Part shown: in pieces, positions 9,422 to 19,092 of the stretch
Numbering within the stretch: the first letter of the stretch is position 1
Layout: the number at the start of each line of letters is the position of its first letter
NCBI GenBank assembly: GCA_003163875.1
Contig: PLRK01000076.1
Span: 200 to 64,199 of the forward strand
DNA from: Acidimicrobiaceae bacterium
GTDB taxonomy: Bacteria; Actinomycetota; Acidimicrobiia; Acidimicrobiales; RAAP-2
Direction of reading: 5' to 3'
DNA length: 64,000 nucleotides
The notes under the pieces: generated by a model
The model's input: only the letters and a program-made list of their open reading frames with translations
Databases searched by the model: none
What the model was told of the DNA's origin: nothing
Position numbers and translations under genes: made by a program

Positions 9422-10603
9422 TTATCGAAAACCGTCGGGGAAGTTCGCGACCGCCTGGGCGTACCACTGCGCAGAGGGCTTCGGCGTCCGTTCGAACGTT
9501 GAACGATCGACACTCACGATGCCAAACTTCGGGGCGTAACCGAGAGTCCACTCGAAGTTGTCGAGCAGCGACCACTGGAAGTAACCGCGCACGTCGATGC
9601 CGTCATCAATCGTCCGCGCCAGCCCGCGCAGTGCTTCGTCGAGGTAGCGCACGCGTTGTTCGTCGTCGTTAGTGCCGATGCCGTTCTCGGTGACGATGAT
9701 GGGCAACGTCGTGAACTCCGCTGCTCGACGAACCGTCGACTCAACGCACTGGGGCCAATAGAGATAACCCATCTCGGTCCGTTCACCAGGGAAATCCAGT
9801 ACCACACCATCAGGTCCGATTTGGATCTTCGTGTAACACTGGACGCCGACGTAATCGTCGTCCTCAAGAGCCACAAGGTACTTGTCCTCCATCTCCTCGC
9901 GCATGGAGTGCATTCGCTCCTCGCCACCCGGGAGGGCTTCGTACTCTTGCATCGAAAGTGGCAGACCGATGGGATAGGACCCGGAGCTTTCGCGTAGCGC
10001 GTCACGCATCGCCACGTGGGCACGACGCATCATTGTGTTCACAGCGACGAATCGCTCGTGGTCCTGTACTTGAGGCGGGAACGCACCGATCAGATAGCCC
10101 ATCACGGCGACGATGTTGGGTTCATTGATGGTGCACGCGATGCCAATGTGTTCGCCCAATTCGTGACCGATGACCCGCGCATAGTCCGCGAGCCATCCGA
10201 CGATGTCGGGATTCTCGAATCCTCCTGCATCGGCGACCCACAAGGGCAGAGTGAAGTGGTGCAGGGTCACGACCGGAAGTATCGATCTTAATTTGCAAGC
10301 GATGAGGACGTCGCGGTAATGGTTTATTGCGTCACTCGAGAACTCACCGTGGACTGGTTCAATGCGCGCCCATTCGATCGAGAGGCGAAAGGAGTCCAAT
10401 CCAAACTCGATCAGCAAATCGAGATCCTCTTCGTAACGGTTCCACGAATCGCAGGCGTCGCCGCATTCATCGACAGCAATCGTGTTCGGCGCGCGCTCGA
10501 ATCGCCACCAATCGGTATTGGTGCCGCCACCTTCGATTTGGTACGCGGATGTTGAGGTTCCCCACGAGAAGGTCGTCGGGAAGTGGACTGTTCGTTGAGC
10601 CAT
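9422..10603 (-). CDS. Family 1 glycoside hydrolase (beta-glucosidase-like)
   Basis: FPTTFSWGTSTSAYQIEGG, acid/base TINEPN, nucleophile IVTENG. Confidence 0.95.
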   Translation of the reverse strand: MAQRTVHFPTTFSWGTSTSAYQIEGGGTNTDWWRFERAPNTIAVDECGDACDSWNRYEEDLDLLIEFGLDSFRLSIEWARIEPVHGEFSSDAINHYRDVLIACKLRSILPVVTLHHFTLPLWVADAGGFENPDIVGWLADYARVIGHELGEHIGIACTINEPNIVAVMGYLIGAFPPQVQDHERFVAVNTMMRRAHVAMRDALRESSGSYPIGLPLSMQEYEALPGGEERMHSMREEMEDKYLVALEDDDYVGVQCYTKIQIGPDGVVLDFPGERTEMGYLYWPQCVESTVRRAAEFTTLPIIVTENGIGTNDDEQRVRYLDEALRGLARTIDDGIDVRGYFQWSLLDNFEWTLGYAPKFGIVSVDRSTFERTPKPSAQWYAQAVANFPDGFR

Positions 10604-10756
10604 ATCTTCAATGTAGAGCGAACAGAACCTCGGTCGTGTCGCCCGTGACCGCGCCACGAGAAGCGGGGTTCGAGCGACATGTCAGGGGCATGGTTGGTCA
10701 ATCGGTGGTTGTATCCGTGTTACCTTCGCGAGGTCGGTTCGATTGAAGGGATCACG

Positions 10757-12691
10757 ATGAGCCAACGAACGCCAGAACGAAAGCCAGCATCCGACGCAAC
10801 TCGGTTGCGCCAGGATGAGATGCGACGAGCGATTGCGGGTACGTCCGACGCTGACTTTGAACTGGCGACACGAGGTCGGCTCGCCGAAGCGAGTCCTCGC
10901 CAAATTTTGGGTCGTTTCGGGCACGCGGTGTGGGATCTCGACAGTTACTCCTTCTTGGATGACCCTGCTCATCGTGACGAACCTCCTTCGACGGTGAACC
11001 CGAGCTTGTGGCGTCAGGGTCGCCTCAACAACGTGGCGGGCCTCTTTGAAGTCGTCCCCGGTATATATCAGGTGCGCGGGATGGACATCTCGAATATCAC
11101 CTTCATCGCAGGCGAGACCGGCTGGATCATCATTGATCCTCTCACCGCCGAGGAAACCGCCCGCGCCTCGATGGCGCTCATCAATGAACACGCGGGCGCT
11201 CGTCCGGTCGTCGCGGTCATCTACACCCACAGCCACACCGACCATTTCGGCGGCATTTACGGTGTGGTGAGTAACGAGGACCTGGGCGCCGGTCGTGTGC
11301 AACTCATCGCGCCGGCGGGTTTCCTTGAAGCGGCCATAAGTGAGAATGTGCTGGCGGGAACTGTCATGCTTCGCCGTGCGACCTATATGTACGGGGCATT
11401 CCTGCCCCACGATGCGCAAGGTCACGTCGACACTGGTCTTGGGAAGGGACTACCGGCGCTTCCGAGCGTTGGTCTGGTGGGACCAACATTGGAAATCGAA
11501 ACAACGGGCACTGAACTCATACTTGACGGCGTGCGCATGGTGTTCCAGATCACGCCCGGGACAGAAGCGCCCGCCGAGATGAATATCTTTTTTCCCGATG
11601 CGCGTGCTCTATGCATGGCAGAGAACTGCACGGCGAATCAGCACAACGTCTACACCCCTCGAGGGGCGCAGATTCGCGATGCGCTCCTGTGGAGTAAGTA
11701 CATTGACGAATCACTCGTCCTGTACGGACCCGAGACCGACGTACTCTTCGCGAGTCACCACTGGCCGCGATGGGGACGAGAGGACATTGCGTACTTCCTC
11801 GCCAGTCAGCGAGATGCGTATCGCTTTGTGCACGACCAAACCCTGCGGCTCGCGAACCTCGGGTTCACGATGAATGAGATCGCTGAGCAACTCGAATTGC
11901 CCGAAGCATTAGGCGATGAATTTTTCAATCACGGGTACTACGGCACGATTTCTCACAATTCCAAGGCGGTCTATCAGCGCTATCTCGGTTGGTTCGACGG
12001 CAATCCCGCGCATCTTTGGCCCCACCCCCCCGCCGAAGCGGCGAAGCGCTTCGTTGAATGCATGGGTGGCGCGCAAGCGACGTTGGAGAAGGCCCAACGA
12101 TACTTTGATGATGGCGACTATCGCTGGGTCGTTGAGATGGTGAACCACGTGGTGTTTGCTGATCCGCAGAACGAACAGGCACGATATCTGCAAGCCGACG
12201 CATTGGAGCAACTCGGTTTCCAGAGCGAGTCGGGTCCCTGGCGTGACTTCTATTTGACGGGTGCGCTCGAGTTGCGCTCGAACGGAACCGCCCTCAAAGG
12301 GGTCAAGGGCAACGCACTGGGACCTGCGCTCGTGCGCCCGATGACCGTTGAGTTGTTGACCGACTTGCTCGGCGTGCGTTTGAATTCTTCGCGCGCCTCG
12401 CATCTTGACGTCGAGGTGAATTTGATCGTCAGCGATCGAGATGACGAACGCTGGACATTTGGTGTTCGTAGCGGCGTCGTGCACGCGCGCCGGGGCGTCA
12501 CGAATCCGAATGCGACGGTGCAGATGCGGGCAAGCCTGGAGTCGTTCTCTGGTTTTGCGTCAGGCTCAAAAGCACTTGATGAACTCCTCGACCTCGGAGA
12601 CTTCATCGTCGAAGGCGACGTTTCATTGCTGGCGTCGTTGGTCTCGTGCCTCGATGACTTCGAGTTTGGCTTTGAGATCGTCTTGCCCTAG
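10757..12691 (+). CDS. Alkyl/aryl sulfatase, BDS1/SdsA1-like (metallo-beta-lactamase fold plus SCP2-like C-term)
   Basis: THSHTDHFGG metal motif, MAENCTANQHNVYTPRGAQIRDA, EALGDEFFNHGYYGT. Confidence 0.93.
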   Translation: MSQRTPERKPASDATRLRQDEMRRAIAGTSDADFELATRGRLAEASPRQILGRFGHAVWDLDSYSFLDDPAHRDEPPSTVNPSLWRQGRLNNVAGLFEVVPGIYQVRGMDISNITFIAGETGWIIIDPLTAEETARASMALINEHAGARPVVAVIYTHSHTDHFGGIYGVVSNEDLGAGRVQLIAPAGFLEAAISENVLAGTVMLRRATYMYGAFLPHDAQGHVDTGLGKGLPALPSVGLVGPTLEIETTGTELILDGVRMVFQITPGTEAPAEMNIFFPDARALCMAENCTANQHNVYTPRGAQIRDALLWSKYIDESLVLYGPETDVLFASHHWPRWGREDIAYFLASQRDAYRFVHDQTLRLANLGFTMNEIAEQLELPEALGDEFFNHGYYGTISHNSKAVYQRYLGWFDGNPAHLWPHPPAEAAKRFVECMGGAQATLEKAQRYFDDGDYRWVVEMVNHVVFADPQNEQARYLQADALEQLGFQSESGPWRDFYLTGALELRSNGTALKGVKGNALGPALVRPMTVELLTDLLGVRLNSSRASHLDVEVNLIVSDRDDERWTFGVRSGVVHARRGVTNPNATVQMRASLESFSGFASGSKALDELLDLGDFIVEGDVSLLASLVSCLDDFEFGFEIVLP

Positions 12692-13764
12692 GACGTCAGT
12701 CGAGCGATGACGTCGTCGACGACGTCGCTGGTCGTTGACTCCCCTCCGAGATCAAAGGTTCGAACGCCCGCCGCGGCGCCGTCGAGCGTGGCGCTACGAA
12801 GCCGCTGTGCGGCGTCGCGAAACGCTGGATCGTTGAGGTGTAGTGACGCTTGGTCCAAGAGCGCCGCTTCCGCGAGGAGCATGGCCATTGGATTTGCGAC
12901 GTTCTTGCCTTCGAGTGAGGGTGCGGTGCCATGCGGGGCTTCGGCCATCGCGACCTTGGGATGTAGATCTTCATCGAGTGACAAGAGGACTGATTCTGCC
13001 CCGGCAATCGAGCCGAACATCGCAAGCACCAGATCGCTCAGGCAGTCGCCGTCGCGATTCAGCGCCGGAATTACGAGGGTTTGATCGTGCACCTCGGTCA
13101 AGAGACCGGCATAGAGCGCATCGATCAAGGTGGGTCGGTAGATCACGTTGGGATAACGCGCCGCCGCGGCATCCATTTCTTCTTTCAACATGCCTTCGTA
13201 GGTCGGCGAGACGGTCCATTTTGGGCCGCCGTAAACGATGCCGTCGACCTGTGTTGCCGCTTTGAAGGCGTATTCGGACACAAATCGACACGTCGAGCGT
13301 TCGATGCGCTCGGTTCGCCACGCGACTTCGCCAAATGCTCCCGCCGTTCCTTCGCGACCCTCGTCGGCGCCGTAGGCGTCGCCCACGGCCATGCGGATCA
13401 CGATGATTGGTTTATTGGTGGCGACCACTGGTGCCACGCCCGGGATGCGTCGTCCGGTACGAACGATCACCGAACCACCGATACCTTCGCGAAGTAACCG
13501 ATTGGGCGATCCGACGCCGCCCATCTCGGGAGGTGTGACGGTGGCGGCTTTGAGACCGAGTCCCGTCTCGACCATTGCGGCCGCCGCTTCGCGAACGATC
13601 TCGTTCTTGGTTGCGCGGCGCTTCTCGAGGGACAAGTCGTAGTGAATGAAGTCCAACGACACGCCGAGAAGTTCTTTGGTCATGACTCGTTGGGCTTCGA
13701 CGAGGAGCTCTTGACCGGTCTGGTCACCATCGCAAACGATGATCTTGGCAGTCGAATTTGACAC
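12688..13764 (-). CDS. Isocitrate/isopropylmalate dehydrogenase family protein
   Basis: CDGDQTGQELL, GIVYGGPKWTVSPTYEGMLKEEM, NRDGDCLSDLVLAMFGSIAGAESV, EAPHGTAPSLEGKNVANPMA. Confidence 0.85.
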   Translation of the reverse strand: MSNSTAKIIVCDGDQTGQELLVEAQRVMTKELLGVSLDFIHYDLSLEKRRATKNEIVREAAAAMVETGLGLKAATVTPPEMGGVGSPNRLLREGIGGSVIVRTGRRIPGVAPVVATNKPIIVIRMAVGDAYGADEGREGTAGAFGEVAWRTERIERSTCRFVSEYAFKAATQVDGIVYGGPKWTVSPTYEGMLKEEMDAAAARYPNVIYRPTLIDALYAGLLTEVHDQTLVIPALNRDGDCLSDLVLAMFGSIAGAESVLLSLDEDLHPKVAMAEAPHGTAPSLEGKNVANPMAMLLAEAALLDQASLHLNDPAFRDAAQRLRSATLDGAAAGVRTFDLGGESTTSDVVDDVIARLTS

Positions 13765-13876
13765 GCTCTAAACTCCTAAGGTGCTCGCAGCGTTGCGAGG
13801 GCCGAAATGACCATCCGCGTATCTCGACGTTAATGCAAGTCCAGTTCGAACCCACTCACGAAATGAAGACGACAGC

Positions 13877-14413
13877 GTGCACGCCTCTGACTACATAATT
13901 GACATCCTGCTCATTTTGGTCGTCTTGCGCCAGGTCCGCACGCGCCAATTGACAGTTCGGTCAACGTACCTGCCGCTCGTGTTGATCGCCTACGCCGGGT
14001 ACGAGTACTTTCACTCGTTCAGCCCGGCTGGCAATGACGTCGTGCTGATCGTCATTTTTTCGCTAATTGGTCTGCTCCTCGGGACGTTCAGCGGTGCGAC
14101 GACACGTGTCTGGCGACGAGATGATGGCATGGTCGTCGCCAAGGCCGGCGTACTTGCCGCATCACTATGGATCATCGGCATGGGTTTTCGTTTCGGCTTT
14201 GCCATCTGGGCGAACACGAATTCGGGCGGGTTGTCCCTCTACAACTTTTCGACCGCTCACGACATTCCCAACGTTGCGTACGTGTGGACCACCGCGCTGT
14301 TGTTGATGGCATTTTGTGAGGTGTTGTCGCGCGTCGGGTACTTGCAGTTCCAGCGGGTTCGATTTGAGCGCGCAGGAAACGAATCAGCCAAAGGTGAAGT
14401 CGTAAGCCTCTAG
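13877..14413 (+). CDS. Integral membrane protein, CcdC/DUF1453-like
   Basis: Multiple TM segments; overall pattern resembles CcdC-like proteins. Confidence 0.6.
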   Translation: MHASDYIIDILLILVVLRQVRTRQLTVRSTYLPLVLIAYAGYEYFHSFSPAGNDVVLIVIFSLIGLLLGTFSGATTRVWRRDDGMVVAKAGVLAASLWIIGMGFRFGFAIWANTNSGGLSLYNFSTAHDIPNVAYVWTTALLLMAFCEVLSRVGYLQFQRVRFERAGNESAKGEVVSL

Positions 14414-16111
14414 ACCTTTCGTGAACTTCAGCGACAACTCTCCCTGGACGTCCGTCTTGTTCTTGAAGAGCGTGTAGAGACGTGGGTAGCCCGAGACGAC
14501 GACGCTCTTGTAGGGCTGACCGTTCAGCGTTTCACTGATCGTGCCTGATCCGCTCATGACTAAATAGACATCGTTCGCTTGGAAGTTGATGTTCACCACC
14601 GAATCATTCACCGCGGTGATCTCTTGAGGACGCGATATCCACTGTCCCGACATCGCGAATTGCCCTACGGGTATGTTCGCCGGCGACTGATACGTCGCCA
14701 CTTGGTTGGGCGCTAACTGGCTACCAACGAGATACGACTCGGATTCGTAGTTGTAGCCGAGATAGGACTCCGGACTCGTCTCTTGCATTGGCGTGAGGTT
14801 CGCGACACTCGTCGAGGGGGGTAGTTTCTGACTCGGATTCGCCGCGGTGAGTAGATCACGGATGAGGTTCTCGGTGGCCGTGTAATTGCCTTCGCCGTAG
14901 TCCACGTGTCGAATGACGCCTTGGGCATCGATTAAGTATTCGGCGGGCCAATACTCGTTCTGGTACGCCGTCCATGTTTTGAGGTTGTTGTCAACGGCAA
15001 TGGGATATTTGACGCCGAGGTTCTTTGCGGCGCTCTTCACGTTACTAATGACGTGCTCGAACGCAAACTCTGGAGCTTGTACACCGACGACGTCGAGACC
15101 GTATTTGTGGTACCTCGCGTACCAGGCTTCAACGTGAGGGAGCGATCGTTGACAGTTGATGCACGAATACGTCCAGAAGTCGACCAGGACGACGCGGCCA
15201 CGAAGTCCGCTGAGCGTGAGCGGCTTGTCACCTGGCGTATTCAACCACTTGACGATTCCCGTGAACCCGGGTGCTTCTCCGCACTTCTGCAAAGTTTCGA
15301 CGGGCTGGGTCGCGGCGACGGTCTCACACGACGTGAGCGAACCATCACTGTTGGATTCGTGGCTGAGGCTTCGAATCGCGTTGACGGTGAACTTGTTACC
15401 TTCGAGGTGCTGCTGGAGGACATTGGTGTATCCCGGAACGAGCTTTTGCAGGCCGTTGAAAGTGTTGAAAATGATGCCGAACGCCATCAAGATGAGCAGC
15501 ACACCCGCGATGGGGCGAAGTCGGCGCGCACGTTGAGAGAGTTTGCGGTTCCTCTCGATGAGACGATCACCGGTGAGCGCGATACTGAAGAGTGGTAACG
15601 CCGCCCCCGCGCCGAAGAAGAAACTGAGGAGCACGCTATAGAAACTGATGTGGTGCGTCGCCCCGAGGACCGTGATGGCGGCGAGGATCGGACCTGCGCA
15701 GGGTACGAACACCGCTCCCAAACCGAGACCCAGCACGAATGCCGAACCGGTTCCACTTGGTTCTCGGCCGCGCAGATGAGCGAAGGGCCGCTCCAGCAAG
15801 GTCTCAACTTGGGGAACCAGTAGGCCAATTCCGAAGAGAATCAGCAGCGCGATCCCGACGTCTCGCAAAAGGTCTTGGGGGAGCCCGAGGGCGCTGAGGA
15901 CAGCGGATCCGACCGCGGTGATCAAACTGAAACTGATGATCAATCCGGCGACCACCGAAGCGGACCGTCGACGACGCGCGCGAAAAGGATGATCGATGTT
16001 CTCGACCGGCGCGGTCCATCCGACGAGGACGACCGGAAGAACCGGGAGGATGCATGGCGAGATGCCCGCGATGATTCCTGCAACGAATCCGATGAATAAA
16101 AGCCCGACCAC
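14384..16111 (-). CDS. dipZ: DipZ-like cytochrome c biogenesis (CcdA-like) / thioredoxin-like fusion
   Basis: N-term CcdA TM domain GISPCILPVLPVVLVGW; C-term VVLVDFWTYSCINCQRSLPHVEAWYARYHKYGLDVVGVQAPEFAFE. Confidence 0.9.
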   Translation of the reverse strand: MVGLLFIGFVAGIIAGISPCILPVLPVVLVGWTAPVENIDHPFRARRRRSASVVAGLIISFSLITAVGSAVLSALGLPQDLLRDVGIALLILFGIGLLVPQVETLLERPFAHLRGREPSGTGSAFVLGLGLGAVFVPCAGPILAAITVLGATHHISFYSVLLSFFFGAGAALPLFSIALTGDRLIERNRKLSQRARRLRPIAGVLLILMAFGIIFNTFNGLQKLVPGYTNVLQQHLEGNKFTVNAIRSLSHESNSDGSLTSCETVAATQPVETLQKCGEAPGFTGIVKWLNTPGDKPLTLSGLRGRVVLVDFWTYSCINCQRSLPHVEAWYARYHKYGLDVVGVQAPEFAFEHVISNVKSAAKNLGVKYPIAVDNNLKTWTAYQNEYWPAEYLIDAQGVIRHVDYGEGNYTATENLIRDLLTAANPSQKLPPSTSVANLTPMQETSPESYLGYNYESESYLVGSQLAPNQVATYQSPANIPVGQFAMSGQWISRPQEITAVNDSVVNINFQANDVYLVMSGSGTISETLNGQPYKSVVVSGYPRLYTLFKNKTDVQGELSLKFTKGLEAYDFTFG

Positions 16112-16356
16112 AGTTCCCCTTTTTGATGGAATTCAGAGAAACAACGTCTCGTGTCGTCTCAGGATACGGGAAGTTTGGACGTTCACGTCCAAAGCCACCA
16201 CGTTTCAGTGTCCGTGAGCGCTCGCGGCGTTACAAGGTGCACCTTTGGATTTCGTCCGGCGTGACACTTGACCACCACGGCGCGGTTCCTCGGCCAGCCC
16301 GGGTGAAGCAGTCGCGGCCCTGCAATGGCGCTGATGAGGAAAATTACACTCGATAC

Positions 16357-16944
16357 ATGAACTCTCGAGCCGCGATCTACGTGACCTACGCTCAGAGGTC
16401 CCTGTTGATCTTCGTGTTGGTGTGCATCAGCATTTGGCCCGGTCTCGTGCTCAAACGCGACGAAGGTGGATTCAGCAATTACGGCATACACATCAAGACC
16501 GCCGTCGTGTACACGTTCGCGTACGTTGTGTGCGCGCTGTTCACGTTCATGGCTGCGCGAGCGGTTCCTAGGACCAGCGCGACGCTCGCGACGCTCGCTC
16601 GCATCTTGAACGCGTACGGTGTGTTGCTGCTGCTCATTCTCTTCAGCACCTACGGCTACTCGCTCAACACTGCCCTAAAAGACATACACGCGGTCATTAG
16701 TCTCCTCGCGATGGTCTTCGACCCCGCAGTGTGCGTGTGGCTAGTTGTTCGAATGCGTAGGACTCACTGGGATCGGTTCTTTTTTTGTCTGGAGTTTCTC
16801 GGCCTCGTGATTGGCGTCATTGATTTTCTCAAAGTCGCGCACGTTCTCTTTGCCTCGGAGGCGACGTTGGCCTTTGCATTTGGGTTCCTCATCGTTCGCG
16901 GAGTTCACTCACTTACCACCGCCCCTTCGTCCGTGCCGACCTGA
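16357..16944 (+). CDS. Hypothetical membrane protein
   Basis: Several TM segments from MNSRAAIYVTYAQRSLLIFVLVCISIWPG. Confidence 0.6.
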   Translation: MNSRAAIYVTYAQRSLLIFVLVCISIWPGLVLKRDEGGFSNYGIHIKTAVVYTFAYVVCALFTFMAARAVPRTSATLATLARILNAYGVLLLLILFSTYGYSLNTALKDIHAVISLLAMVFDPAVCVWLVVRMRRTHWDRFFFCLEFLGLVIGVIDFLKVAHVLFASEATLAFAFGFLIVRGVHSLTTAPSSVPT

Positions 16945-17633
16945 TGATGCGGATTGGTCTCATCGGAGGAATGTCCTGGGAGTCCACCAGCAGTTACTAC
17001 GCGTTGCTCAACCAGTTGACCAGCGACAAGCTCGGTGCGTGGCATCAGCCAAAAGTCCTGATTGACTCGCTTGATTTCCACGAGATTGCTGCGCTGCAGG
17101 CGTTGGACGACTGGGACGCGACAGGCGAGTTGCTCGTCGACTCCGCACGACGTCTCGAACGTGCGGGGGCAACGGTTCTTGCGATCACGGCCAACACCAT
17201 GCACATGAACTACGACCAGGTGAACAACAGTGTCTCGGTTCCCGTGATCGACATTCGTGACGCCATCGTTGGACAATTGAAGGAACGTGGTGCCACGTCG
17301 CTCTCGCTGCTTGGTACGAGGTACGTAATGGAAAAGGACTTCTTCGCCGCGCGCTTGCGCGCGAAAGGAGTGCAGGTCGTCGTGCCAGAAGGTGAAGCGA
17401 TAGAGGACCTTCATCGCATTATCTTCAACGAGTTGACGAGAGGAATCATCCTCGAGTCCTCGCGCGAGCGTTTCATCGACATTGCGGATGAATGTCGCCA
17501 GCGTGGAGGCGACGTGGTGGGACTCTGTTGCACTGAGTTTGGAATGTTGATCAACGCCGAAGATGCGCCGTGGCCCTCCATCAATTCGACTACTGCCCAC
17601 GTGAGGGCATTGCTGTCTTTTGAAGACGCATGA
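16944..17633 (+). CDS. Aspartate/glutamate racemase family protein
   Basis: IGLIGGMSWESTSSYYALLN, AITANTMHMNYD, GLCCTEFGML. Confidence 0.93.
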   Translation: MMRIGLIGGMSWESTSSYYALLNQLTSDKLGAWHQPKVLIDSLDFHEIAALQALDDWDATGELLVDSARRLERAGATVLAITANTMHMNYDQVNNSVSVPVIDIRDAIVGQLKERGATSLSLLGTRYVMEKDFFAARLRAKGVQVVVPEGEAIEDLHRIIFNELTRGIILESSRERFIDIADECRQRGGDVVGLCCTEFGMLINAEDAPWPSINSTTAHVRALLSFEDA

Positions 17634-17686
17634 ATACTTGAGAGCCGCGTCGTCATGAACGACGCGGCTCTCAAGTATTTTTTTGG
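17633..17686 (+). terminator. Intrinsic terminator: 21-bp perfect stem, 5-nt loop, T tract
   Basis: AATACTTGAGAGCCGCGTCGT-CATGA-ACGACGCGGCTCTCAAGTATT followed by TTTTT. Confidence 0.92.
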
Positions 17687-17692
17687 AGGGGG

Positions 17693-18841
17693 CTAACTTA
17701 TGGCGATGCCTTCTGAGGCGGTGGGTACGTTGTAGACCGTCGTCACCGGGTTCAGTGCTCCTCCTGATCCAATGGCGAAGACGTCAATCGTGCCCGCACC
17801 ACCGCTCTCGACGTAGAAGAACTTCCCGTCGGGTGAGACCACCGAGTCGGTGGTACCCGCGTGCGTCGTTGCTGCCAGAGCCGAGACGATTTGGGGAACG
17901 CCAGTGGAACTTTCATCAAAGGATGTGACGTTGCCGCTGCCCGCGTTCGAACCGTAGAAGTAGCCGTTCGCCGATGAGACCCAGCACAACGCCTTGGCCC
18001 CGTCGCTGACGGTTCCAAGTGACGTGAGTGAACCATCGCTGTTGATGTTGTACACACTTGCCGAGCTGTTACCCGCTTCGATGGCGAACAGATGCCCTGC
18101 GGCGTCAAAGTTGAAGTCGTAGGGAACCGGGTTGTCTGCCGCCGTCACCGTCGGAGTGGCGCCGATGGCGCCTTGTGCGTTCACGGAAAACACGACGAAT
18201 GAATTGGTGGAGTCCTTGGTCGTGACGATCAGGTGTGCACCGTTTGGCGTGTAGCCGACTTGTCCCGCACCGTGCACGTAGTCCGGTGGGTTGGTGTTCG
18301 AAAGTCCGAGTGAGCGGTTTTCGCCCGCGAGCGCGACGAGCTTGCCTTTGACGAGCGAGAACTCCTGAATCGCGCCCACGCCTCCCGCGTTCAGTACCGT
18401 TACCAAATTGCCGTGGACCGCGACTGAGTTGGGGAACTCTCCGCCGCTCGGCACCGTTTGAGTCAGCCTGAGCGAGGAGCCGTTGACGTGAAACACCGAG
18501 ATGGTGTCACTGCCAGCATTGACGGCAATCAGTTGGTGATCACCATCGGCGAGCACGAGGCCGTCCTGACTTCCGAGCGGCGCCGCAGAAGAATTGGCGC
18601 CGGCTGCGCCGTTGCCGTCAGTCGAGAACGAACCCGCGAAGGAGATGGTGCCGTCGCTTCCTCGAAGATAACTGAGAATTGAATTCCCGCTGAGAGCATC
18701 GGTCTCGATGAATAGTGCGTGTGCGTTCGACGCCGGAACGGACTGCGCGCCGGCGGCACTCGTCAACGCGATGCCGCCCGTGAAAAATCCTCCGATCAGT
18801 GCCATCGTACCGAGAAGCCGTGATTGTTGTTTGATATGCAT
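17693..18841 (-). CDS. Secreted beta-propeller (lactonase-like) protein
   Basis: Signal peptide MHIKQQSRLLGTMALIGGFFTGGIALTSAAGAQS; repeated blades e.g. LIAVNAGSDTISVFHVNGSSL, PDGKFFYVESGGAGTIDVF. Confidence 0.78.
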   Translation of the reverse strand: MHIKQQSRLLGTMALIGGFFTGGIALTSAAGAQSVPASNAHALFIETDALSGNSILSYLRGSDGTISFAGSFSTDGNGAAGANSSAAPLGSQDGLVLADGDHQLIAVNAGSDTISVFHVNGSSLRLTQTVPSGGEFPNSVAVHGNLVTVLNAGGVGAIQEFSLVKGKLVALAGENRSLGLSNTNPPDYVHGAGQVGYTPNGAHLIVTTKDSTNSFVVFSVNAQGAIGATPTVTAADNPVPYDFNFDAAGHLFAIEAGNSSASVYNINSDGSLTSLGTVSDGAKALCWVSSANGYFYGSNAGSGNVTSFDESSTGVPQIVSALAATTHAGTTDSVVSPDGKFFYVESGGAGTIDVFAIGSGGALNPVTTVYNVPTASEGIAIS

Positions 18842-19092
18842 GTTGATCTCCTGGGGTTTGAGTTACTGCTGGAGAACAGTTCTCTTGCGCGACCAATCCG
18901 TTACAACAACATTGCGAGGGCGAAGCATTATTGTCACTCGTGAAAGGAACCGCAGGACGGTTGTGGCAAACAGGGCGCTGTATTTCTTCGCTCAGTTCTC
19001 ATCGCATTCAAAGGTGTGGGAAACTGCAGGCTCACCTTCTGGCGGATTCTCTGGGGCGTGAACTCTCCGCATTGCACCACTACCCTTGTTGC

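Noticed and set aside
11909-12484. 191-aa minus-strand ORF antisense to the alkylsulfatase
   Set aside because: Shadow ORF; the + strand frame has clear alkylsulfatase motifs.
18872-18884. GAGAACAGTTCTC as a LexA/SOS box
   Set aside because: Spacing does not fit the actinobacterial GAAC-N4-GTTC consensus; kept only as an unassigned palindrome.
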